5,939 nucleotides of DNA. It comes from Gemmatimonadota bacterium (GTDB lineage: Bacteria > Latescibacterota > UBA2968 > UBA8231). The notes beneath the pieces were generated by a model. The model was not told the origin of the DNA, did not search any database, and saw nothing but the letters and a program-made list of their open reading frames with translations. The first letter of the stretch is position 1; every line of letters begins with the position of its first letter. The DNA lies in NCBI GenBank assembly GCA_026706505.1, contig JAPOYQ010000945.1, positions 1 through 5,939 on the forward strand, given 5' to 3'. Shown in pieces: positions 1 to 5,939 of the stretch. Position numbers and translations under genes: made by a program.

Positions 1-373
1 ATTGAGCGAGGTTTTTCTTTTCTGGCTGGGTTATGCGCATCTCCCCGTCGCAGCCGGTCATATAGAGCATCAGCGCGTCCATAATGCTCCGGTCGTGCAG
101 GGTGAGAATGCGCCAGCTTAGCGGCACTTCGAGTTCGGTCTCTGCACGGATGAAACGCACTAGTTCCTCAGGGGCTGACAAGAGGAAGTCCCGATCCTTG
201 ATGGCGTCGTTGTACTCTACTTGGACGATGGTTGAAGTGCTACCGGGAGTCGGCGTCGAGCGCTGGCGCTTGGGTTGGGGGATTGATACAGGGGGGCGCT
301 CGTTTTGAGCTAGGGCCGGGGTGGCGAGCAGGAGTGCAAGAAGGAGTTTGGATATGTGCTTGCAAGAGACCAT
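1..373 (-). CDS. DUF4159 exported protein, copy A (3' end beyond the window)
   Basis: The first 124 codons of a secreted or periplasmic DUF4159-family protein; the frame is open to the left edge, so roughly the last 140 residues lie outside. Residues 1-23 form a signal peptide: n-region MVSCKHISK, hydrophobic stretch LLLALLLATPALA, cleavage probably before Q23. The mature part aligns without gaps to the complete paralogue at 485-1285, with about 61 identities in 101 residues by hand count, sharing ERPP, SIPQP, TIVQV, LEVPL and DALMLYMTG. The start at 373 is favoured by GGAAAAA (376-382 on the minus strand) just upstream and by the signal peptide; no other in-frame ATG fits. The first nine codons are antisense to a cyclodeaminase-gene remnant, so start codon and n-region are probably secondarily acquired. 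It may be cotranscribed with gene B, which ends 111 bases upstream. Biochemical role unknown; the family is predicted to have a ThuA/glutamine-amidotransferase-like fold. Confidence 0.8.
   Translation of the reverse strand, partial: MVSCKHISKLLLALLLATPALAQNERPPVSIPQPKRQRSTPTPGSTSTIVQVEYNDAIKDRDFLLSAPEELVRFIRAETELEVPLSWRILTLHDRSIMDALMLYMTGCDGEMRITQPEKKNLAQ
260..344. repeat. Conserved 5' part of the DUF4159 duplication (partner 1175-1259)
   Basis: Bases 260-344 align ungapped with 1175-1259 in direct orientation with nine mismatches in 85, about 89% identity; 311-344 differs from its partner at a single position. The duplication continues to the left edge (1-259 with about 917-1174) at visibly lower identity. 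On the right, identity stops at 344/1259: copy B goes on into its own signal-peptide n-region, while copy A switches to cyclodeaminase sequence. This marks a rearrangement breakpoint rather than gradual divergence. Confidence 0.8.
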
Positions 374-448
374 GATTTTTCCAGCATGAGCAACTAGCCG
401 ATTGAATGGGTCTTAAGTTTTGAAACTTCTCCTACTGCACGTATAGCA
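346..448 (+). pseudogene. Internally deleted remnant of the ornithine-cyclodeaminase-family gene
   Basis: Two adjacent pieces match the intact gene at 1399-2466. Bases 346-362 match 1463-1479 with one mismatch in 17 (codons 22-27). Bases 363-448 match 2407-2491 with six substitutions and one extra T (the T run at 376-380 is five against four). The second piece covers codon 337 to the stop plus 25 bases of 3' flank, so the copied unit included sequence past the gene. Codons 28-336 (927 bases) are missing, a whole number of codons, so the junction at 362/363 was in frame. The extra T then shifts the frame and leads to a TGA at 387-389. Nothing upstream of codon 22 is recognisable. It is non-coding in its own sense, but its antisense strand supplies the start of DUF4159 gene A. 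Confidence 0.85.
376..382 (-). promoter_or_regulatory. Ribosome-binding-like site for DUF4159 copy A
   Basis: GGAAAAA on the minus strand, with GGA six bases from the ATG at 373. It is a weak site made wholly from antisense cyclodeaminase remnant sequence. It supports translation from 373 but is not strong evidence on its own. Confidence 0.3.
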
Positions 449-484
449 AGCAGCCGAGGACGGAGCGCGCCGCCGCCGTTCATC

Positions 485-1285
485 TCAGCGCCTGAAGGGC
501 AGAGGCTGGCCGGCGTATTTTTGCGCCAGCGCACAGATCAAGAGGTTGGTGCCGAACTGCAAGCTGCGGTTGCGGCCTTCGGCGTCGCGGTTGCCCCAGA
601 ACCAGCTAATGTTGAGATCGCTGAAGATGACGGCGATGCGACCTTTGAGTTCTATAGCTTCCAAGGCGAAGACGTTGCCCCGGTTTGTGCCGCTTAGAGG
701 CGGCCCATCGGGGAAGTCGAAGTAGGCCGAGTACAGGGGGTCGCTATTGGGCAGTTTGCGCCAGCGTCCCCCGTCGATGCCGAGGACTTGGGGATCTTTG
801 AGCAGGGCCTTGAACTGCCGGTCGAAGGGGGTGCCGGCTACGCCAGCCTCTCCGCGTAAATTCGTCTCTAGGGGCAAGATGTCCTCGGCAAAGAGCAGGC
901 CTCCGCGGCGCAGGTAGCGGGCGAGGCCCTTCTTTTCGGTGTCGCTTATCTGCATGACGCAGTCGAAGCCGGTCATGTAGAGCATCAGCGCGTCCGCAAT
1001 TTTCGGGTCGTCGAGCGTGAGGACGCGCGAGTGCAGCGGCACTTCGAGTTGGGTCGCTATGCGGGTGAACGTCACCAGTTCCTGCACGGCCTGCGAGAGG
1101 TAGTCGCGCTCCTTGACCGCGTTGTAGTAGTTCACTTGGACGATGGTCAAGGGGCCGCCCGATGCTGGCGTCACGCGCTGGCGTTCAGGTTGGGGGATTG
1201 ATATGGGGGGACGCTCGTCTTGGGCTAGGGCCGGGGTGGCGAACAGGAGTGCAAGAAGGGGACTTGCTCTTCGGTAGGAAATCAT
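485..1285 (-). CDS. DUF4159 exported protein, copy B (complete)
   Basis: A 266-residue protein with a signal peptide (residues 1-21, basic MISYRR then a hydrophobic stretch ending TPALA, cleavage probably before Q22). A proline-rich linker (about 26-45) leads to a DUF4159-like domain from about 47 to 254. Recognisable family features are the TIVQVNYYNAVKERD strand-helix start, LMLYMTGFD (101-109), the RYLRRGGLLFAED helix-loop (123-135), a LPNSDPLY segment (178-185) and SDLNISWFWGN (222-232). Family members often lie near MoxR/von Willebrand or peptidase genes; none is seen here. The ATG at 1285 has no clear ribosome-binding site, but the signal peptide fixes the start closely. It is divergent from the cyclodeaminase gene (113-base gap) and upstream of paralogue A on the same strand. 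Exported location is well supported; molecular function is unknown. Confidence 0.88.
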   Translation of the reverse strand: MISYRRASPLLALLFATPALAQDERPPISIPQPERQRVTPASGGPLTIVQVNYYNAVKERDYLSQAVQELVTFTRIATQLEVPLHSRVLTLDDPKIADALMLYMTGFDCVMQISDTEKKGLARYLRRGGLLFAEDILPLETNLRGEAGVAGTPFDRQFKALLKDPQVLGIDGGRWRKLPNSDPLYSAYFDFPDGPPLSGTNRGNVFALEAIELKGRIAVIFSDLNISWFWGNRDAEGRNRSLQFGTNLLICALAQKYAGQPLPFRR

Positions 1286-1335
1286 TAGTAAGTGTCAAGC
1301 GATTGGCGGTCTGATTTGATTAAAATGCCCTATGG

Positions 1336-1364
1336 ATTATCGTTTATGTCCTAGATAGTTTCCA
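1336..1364 (-). promoter_or_regulatory. Candidate sigma70-type promoter for DUF4159 copy B
   Basis: On the minus strand TGGAAA (1359-1364) and GATAAT (1336-1341) are 17 bases apart, four and five matches to the TTGACA/TATAAT consensus. Transcription would begin near 1329, giving a leader of about 44 bases. The site lies in the 113-base divergent gap, where a promoter is expected. No equally good plus-strand promoter for the cyclodeaminase gene was found. Confidence 0.3.
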
Positions 1365-1386
1365 GCAAAATTAAACAGGTCACGAG

Positions 1387-1391
1387 AAAGG
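1387..1391 (+). promoter_or_regulatory. Ribosome-binding site of the cyclodeaminase-family gene
   Basis: AAAGG ends seven bases before the ATG at 1399, a normal spacing. It supports that start over the internal ATG at 1471. Confidence 0.6.
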
Positions 1392-1398
1392 CGAAACC

Positions 1399-2466
1399 AT
1401 GACGGATAAGAATCGCATCGAATGCCTCTTTCTTTCGCAGGAAGACCTCCTGCAAGCCGGATGTTTGGATATGCGCTTGGCCATGGGCGCGGCGGAAAAC
1501 GCCATGCTCGCCTTCCGCAGAGATGAGATCCTTTTCCCAGAAAAAGTGGTCCAGATTTTCAATGACAGTACCCAAGAGCGCATCAATTGCCTACCGGCAA
1601 CGCTGTTGCCCGAAAAGGTCTGCGGAGTCAAATGGGTATCTGTATTTCCCAACAATCCCGAGAAGTACGCTATGCAGAATCTCTCTGCTGTCATCATACT
1701 ATCCGAGATTGAGAGGGGATTCCCCATTGCTTTCATGGACGGCACCCTTTGCTCAAATGTGCGCGTGGGCGCGATGGGTGCCATTGCCGCAAAGCATTTC
1801 GCCAGGCCGGACTCCACAAGCATTGCTTTCATAGGAGCGGGCGAGCAGGCCAAGATGCATTTAATTGCCATGAAGACGGTGATCCCAACCCTTGAGGAGT
1901 GCCGAATTTCCGCCAAGCATGCCCACGAAGAAAGGCAGTTCGTCGAAGAGATGAGGCCCCTCTTTGGCGACCTTCGTTTTGTTGCCTCCGATGCGAATGC
2001 ACAGCGGGCCATGGAGGGTGCCGATATTCTCGTCACCGCCACTAGTGCGCAGGCCCCTTTGCTCAAAGCGGCGTGGATGAAGCCCGGAGCCTTCTACAGC
2101 CATATCGGCGGTTGGGAGGACGAGTACGAAGTGGCGAAACAGTGCGATAAGATTGTGTGCGACGATTGGGAGACCGTAAAGCATAGAACGCAAACGCTCA
2201 GTCGCATGTACAAGGATGGCGAGCTGTCCGACGAGGATATTTACGCGAATTTGGTCGAAGTCGTCGCTGGCGAAAAGGGCGGTAGGGAAACAGCCGAGGA
2301 GCGGGTCTATTTCAATGCAGTTGGTCTAGCGTATGTCGATGTGGCCATTGCCCACGCCATGTACCAACGGGCCAAAGCAGCGGGAAAAGGAAGGCTATCG
2401 AGCATCCAAGAGACCATGATTTTCCAGCACGAGAAACTAGCCGATTGGATGGGTCTTGAGTCTTGA
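1399..2466 (+). CDS. Ornithine cyclodeaminase/mu-crystallin-family NAD(P)-dependent enzyme
   Basis: A 355-residue cytoplasmic protein, in the usual family length range. The N-terminal part (about 1-125) and the C-terminal helices form the dimerisation and substrate domain; a Rossmann domain occupies about 140-310 with the nucleotide loop IGAGEQA (145-151). Family landmarks are KWVSVFPNN (K78, placed like the substrate-binding lysine) and SNVRVGAMGAIAA (R122, placed like the conserved arginine). The GGD-type segment that carries the catalytic aspartate in true ornithine cyclodeaminase reads HIGGWEDEYE (235-244), with tryptophan there and acidic residues just after. The C-terminal motif VGLAYVDVAIAHAMYQRA (308-325) is typical of the superfamily. 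The family covers ornithine cyclodeaminases, alanine dehydrogenases, ketimine reductases, SbnB-type amino-acid dehydrogenases and proteins labelled tyramine oxidase subunit B. The altered active site argues against annotating it as ornithine cyclodeaminase; substrate unknown. A decayed second copy lies at 346-448. Confidence 0.88.
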   Translation: MTDKNRIECLFLSQEDLLQAGCLDMRLAMGAAENAMLAFRRDEILFPEKVVQIFNDSTQERINCLPATLLPEKVCGVKWVSVFPNNPEKYAMQNLSAVIILSEIERGFPIAFMDGTLCSNVRVGAMGAIAAKHFARPDSTSIAFIGAGEQAKMHLIAMKTVIPTLEECRISAKHAHEERQFVEEMRPLFGDLRFVASDANAQRAMEGADILVTATSAQAPLLKAAWMKPGAFYSHIGGWEDEYEVAKQCDKIVCDDWETVKHRTQTLSRMYKDGELSDEDIYANLVEVVAGEKGGRETAEERVYFNAVGLAYVDVAIAHAMYQRAKAAGKGRLSSIQETMIFQHEKLADWMGLES

Positions 2467-2533
2467 AACTTCTCCTACTGCACATATAGCATGGCTTTGC
2501 TAAATCCCCATTTGCCGAAGAGGATATTTCGGG

Positions 2534-3514
2534 TCACGCGCCGAGCTTGTTGACCACTTGAATGAGGGCCTGCATAAAGCCCACGCAATGGGCGCGTCCC
2601 CTGTGTCCCCAAGGCGAGTCATCGACGATATGGGGCACGTGATCGGTGATCATAAAGCCGTCGAAACCGACCGCCTTGAGCGTCTGTACTACCTCGAAGG
2701 TATCGACTTGGCCGCAGTCGATGAAGGTCTCGTGGAAGTCCTCGACCGGCCCGATGACGTCGCGGAAGTGGATGTAGATGATTTTCTTTTGCCCGCCGAA
2801 GTGGCGGACGGCGCGGATGACGCTGTCGTGGCCGCCCATTTCCGACCAGCACCCCATGCAGAAATCGAGGCCGTGATGCGGGCTGTCGAAGGTGTCCATG
2901 TTGCGCTTGAAGTCGTCGAAAGAACTGCAAATTCGCGCTATGCCGCCGAGGGTGTTGCCGGTGGGCGGATCGTCGGGGTGTAGGGCTAGGCGCACGTCAG
3001 CTTCCTCGGCCACGGGCAGGATGCGCTCCAAATACCAGCAGTAGTTTTCCCACATCTCCTCGTGGGTGAAGACGCGGTCGTGGGTCAGTTCCTCGGGGTC
3101 GTGTTCGGCGAGAGCAAAGCGAGTGGCGCGAGCACCGCCGCGCAAGGTCGCTGGCTCAGGCGTGCGCCAGACGCTGTTGGGAATCCAGTGGTAGCCCAGG
3201 ATCGGGATACCGGCCTTGCCCATGTTGTGCACGGTGGTGATCATGTGCTGGAGTTGGTCTTCGCGGCCGCTTTGGCCGAGCATGATCTGGTCGTAAAACG
3301 ATGTGGGCACGTTTTCCAGTGCCATCAGCCGCAGTTCGGCGTCGTCGGCCCGCTTTTTGATGGCGGCCAAGTCGTCGTATTCCCACTGCTTGTCGCCGGG
3401 GAGTTTGGGGGTATTCATCAGGAAATCGTCGCAGCCCATTTGCTTGATAAAGGCGAGCTTTTCGTCGGTGAGTTCGTTGAACTGGCCCAGACCTACGCGC
3501 ATTTGCAGGGACAT
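2534..3514 (-). CDS. Mannonate dehydratase (UxuA)-like TIM-barrel protein
   Basis: A 326-residue protein without signal peptide or membrane segment, resembling the UxuA family, which dehydrates D-mannonate to 2-keto-3-deoxygluconate in hexuronate breakdown. Visible motifs in order: GYHWIPNSVWRT (107-118), ENYCWYLERILPVAEEADVR (156-175), ALHPDDPP (177-184), GLDFCMG (215-221), IHFRD (248-252) and DHVPHIVDD (291-299), then GHRGRAHCVGFMQAL. H179, C219, H249 and D291 occupy the positions of the His/Cys/His/Asp metal ligands of UxuA. Differences are HFRD where UxuA has HxRN, DHVP where it has DHG, and a length somewhat below the roughly 350-395 residues of UxuA. A metal-dependent sugar-acid or sugar lyase/isomerase is likely; mannonate as substrate is unproven. 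It lies 60 bases downstream of psd and may share its transcript, but its own strong ribosome-binding site also allows independent expression. The gene points at the 3' end of the cyclodeaminase gene, 67 bases away. Confidence 0.82.
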   Translation of the reverse strand: MSLQMRVGLGQFNELTDEKLAFIKQMGCDDFLMNTPKLPGDKQWEYDDLAAIKKRADDAELRLMALENVPTSFYDQIMLGQSGREDQLQHMITTVHNMGKAGIPILGYHWIPNSVWRTPEPATLRGGARATRFALAEHDPEELTHDRVFTHEEMWENYCWYLERILPVAEEADVRLALHPDDPPTGNTLGGIARICSSFDDFKRNMDTFDSPHHGLDFCMGCWSEMGGHDSVIRAVRHFGGQKKIIYIHFRDVIGPVEDFHETFIDCGQVDTFEVVQTLKAVGFDGFMITDHVPHIVDDSPWGHRGRAHCVGFMQALIQVVNKLGA

Positions 3515-3520
3515 AAGTAG

Positions 3521-3525
3521 CCTCC
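3521..3525 (-). promoter_or_regulatory. Strong ribosome-binding site of the UxuA-like gene
   Basis: GGAGG on the minus strand, six bases before the ATG at 3514. It decides for the first methionine (MSLQM) over the fifth. Confidence 0.75.
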
Positions 3526-3574
3526 AAAGGTAAGGGTTACAGAGCGGGAAATTTGCCGAAGCTGCCGGAGCGGG

Positions 3575-4489
3575 TCAAGCGCGGCTGCCGACGCCGGCTC
3601 CGGTGGGGACGTGTACTTCTAGGCCAGCCTCAGAGTCGGCGACTAAATCGCTGTCAAAGGCTATCGCCCCCGGCTCAAAGAGCAGCACGACGGTTGAGCC
3701 GCCGAACTGGAAAAAGCCCTTTTCTTGGCCGCGCTCACAAGGCCCTGGCGAGTACGTCTGGACGATGCTGGCGACGTTGATAGCACCGACCTCAATGTAG
3801 GCAATCCTGCCGAAGGTGGGCGTCGTCAGTTCGCAGACAGAGCGCCGGTTGCGGTGGAAAACGTCGGGTATGCGGGCGAGGGCGATGGGATTGACCGAGT
3901 GGTAAGTGCCGTTGATCCACTGGGTTTGACCGACTTGGCCGTCGGCTGGGAAGTGGAAGCGGTGATAGTCGTAGGGGGCGAGGCGGACGACGAGGGCGGC
4001 ACCGCCGTGGTATGGGGTGGGGTCGATTGCTTCGGCTAGGAGTTCGCGGGCCGAGAGTTGGTTGCTTTTGACCGGTAGCTCATCCTCGGCTGCGATCTGC
4101 GGATAGACGAGGACCTTGCCATCGGCGGGGCAACAGAGGCGCTCGGGGTCGGGGTCGCAGGGTCTAGCTCCGGGTTTGAGGCGGCGAATGAAGAAGTCGT
4201 TGAAGCTGGAATAGTGGCTGAGGGGGTATTCGATTTCGTCGAGGTCAATGCGGTAGCGCTCGACAAAAGGGAGGATCTGACGCCGAGTCCAAGTGCTTTG
4301 CTTCCACCAGCCGTAGAGGCGGGAGAAAAGGGGCCGGTTGAGGAAGGCGCGAAAGACAAGATGCCCCGTGCTCGTGCTGTAGAACCAGCGGAGGAGGGAC
4401 TGTCCTGGAACGTGTTCTACGACGATATCTCCGGTTCGGCAGTCGCGGTAGCGGGTTGGCGTGGGAGCAGTGGTTCGACGAGAAGTCAT
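3575..4489 (-). CDS. psd: Phosphatidylserine decarboxylase proenzyme, GGST type
   Basis: A 304-residue proenzyme that decarboxylates phosphatidylserine to phosphatidylethanolamine at the membrane. It cleaves itself to make a pyruvoyl group. The cleavage motif is GGST at 263-266, with cut expected between G264 and S265, leaving a beta chain of 264 residues and an alpha chain of 40. Other catalytic marks are PADGKV (D123) and APYDYHRFHFP (H176, H179), matching the Asp-His-Ser set of the E. coli enzyme. SSFNDFFIRRL (94-104) is the usual N-terminal family motif. GGST rather than LGST and the N-terminal layout place it with the Psd2/clostridial-like clade, not the E. coli LGST clade. No ribosome-binding site is seen before the ATG at 4489, and no other in-frame ATG is close, so the exact start is less certain. 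Divergent from hemF with a 68-base gap; upstream of the UxuA-like gene. No phosphatidylserine synthase gene is visible here. Confidence 0.93.
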   Translation of the reverse strand: MTSRRTTAPTPTRYRDCRTGDIVVEHVPGQSLLRWFYSTSTGHLVFRAFLNRPLFSRLYGWWKQSTWTRRQILPFVERYRIDLDEIEYPLSHYSSFNDFFIRRLKPGARPCDPDPERLCCPADGKVLVYPQIAAEDELPVKSNQLSARELLAEAIDPTPYHGGAALVVRLAPYDYHRFHFPADGQVGQTQWINGTYHSVNPIALARIPDVFHRNRRSVCELTTPTFGRIAYIEVGAINVASIVQTYSPGPCERGQEKGFFQFGGSTVVLLFEPGAIAFDSDLVADSEAGLEVHVPTGAGVGSRA

Positions 4490-4525
4490 GTGAAAAAGAA
4501 GAAAGTGGATGTGAAAACGCGCAAG

Positions 4526-4537
4526 AAAAGTACTTTT
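4526..4537. promoter_or_regulatory. Perfect 12-base palindrome between psd and hemF
   Basis: AAAAGTACTTTT is fully self-complementary and lies near the middle of the 68-base divergent gap, 20 bases before the hemF ATG. A second GTAC at 4539-4542 makes GTAC-5-GTAC with the palindrome centre. It could be an operator serving both genes or a chance feature of an A/T-rich gap. No known regulator consensus is recognised. Confidence 0.3.
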
Positions 4538-4539
4538 AG

Positions 4540-5939
<1,400 letters not shown>

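Noticed and set aside
84..308. Plus-strand open frame of 74 codons opposite DUF4159 copy A
   Set aside because: Its product is serine/arginine-rich and unlike any family; the minus-strand frame has a signal peptide and a clear paralogue.
1293..1298. TTGACA on the minus strand just upstream of DUF4159 copy B
   Set aside because: A perfect -35 word, but only seven bases lie between it and the ATG, so it cannot drive this start codon with its own leader.
1380..2193. Long minus-strand open frames opposite the cyclodeaminase gene
   Set aside because: They are shadows of a gene with a clear Rossmann motif and ribosome-binding site; their products show no recognisable domain.
2487..2502. Possible terminator hairpin (TAGCA, six-base loop, TGCTA) after the cyclodeaminase gene
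   Set aside because: A five-pair A/T-rich stem with no T run is too weak to call.
2558..3533. Plus-strand open frames opposite the UxuA-like gene
   Set aside because: The minus strand carries the full set of family motifs and a strong ribosome-binding site; the plus frames read as low-complexity V/A/D/E-rich shadow products.
2510..3561. The 11-base word ATTTGCCGAAG at 2510-2520 and 3551-3561, both just past minus-strand stop codons
   Set aside because: Only two copies, no further similarity around them and no clear structure; probably chance.
3565..3603. Seven-base inverted repeat CCGGAGC/GCTCCGG around the psd stop codon
   Set aside because: The loop is 25 bases, the repeat partly lies in coding sequence and no T run follows, so a terminator is not supported.

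Overview
The window carries one fragment and five complete genes of chromosomal type, plus a pseudogene remnant, on about 57% GC DNA with short intergenic gaps. No phage, plasmid, CRISPR or RNA gene is visible. The gene mix is two exported DUF4159 proteins, an ornithine-cyclodeaminase-family oxidoreductase, a mannonate-dehydratase-like TIM barrel, a GGST-type phosphatidylserine decarboxylase, oxygen-dependent HemF and an arylsulfatase. It suggests an aerobic or oxygen-tolerant, Gram-negative-type bacterium from an uncultured, sulfatase-rich lineage (planctomycete, Latescibacterota or Poribacteria-like). That placement is inference only.

Layout. Bases 1-373 (-) hold the 5' part of DUF4159 gene A, which runs off the left edge. 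Bases 346-448 (+) hold a decayed remnant of an ornithine-cyclodeaminase-family gene overlapping the start of gene A. Bases 485-1285 (-) are DUF4159 gene B, a complete paralogue of A. Bases 1399-2466 (+) are the intact ornithine-cyclodeaminase-family gene, divergent from B. Bases 2534-3514 (-) are the TIM-barrel gene, convergent with it. Bases 3575-4489 (-) are psd, 60 bases upstream of the TIM-barrel gene on the same strand. Bases 4558-5463 (+) are hemF, divergent from psd. Bases 5460-5939 (-) are the C-terminal part of a sulfatase whose stop codon overlaps that of hemF.

The most notable structure is at 335-450. It looks like a decayed second copy of the DUF4159/cyclodeaminase gene pair now seen intact at 485-2466. 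The remnant joins a 17-base piece matching cyclodeaminase codons 22-27 to an 85-base piece matching its last 19 codons, stop and 25 bases of 3' flank. The first nine codons of DUF4159 gene A, including its start codon, are read from the antisense strand of this remnant. Gene A thus seems to have gained a new start and signal-peptide n-region when its original upstream region was deleted.

The genes do not form one obvious pathway. hemF (heme synthesis) and psd (phosphatidylethanolamine synthesis) are housekeeping. The sulfatase and the UxuA-like protein fit breakdown of sulfated or uronate-rich polysaccharide, but they are not in one operon. I see no convincing new multi-gene system; the novelty is in gene rearrangement and in divergent active sites.
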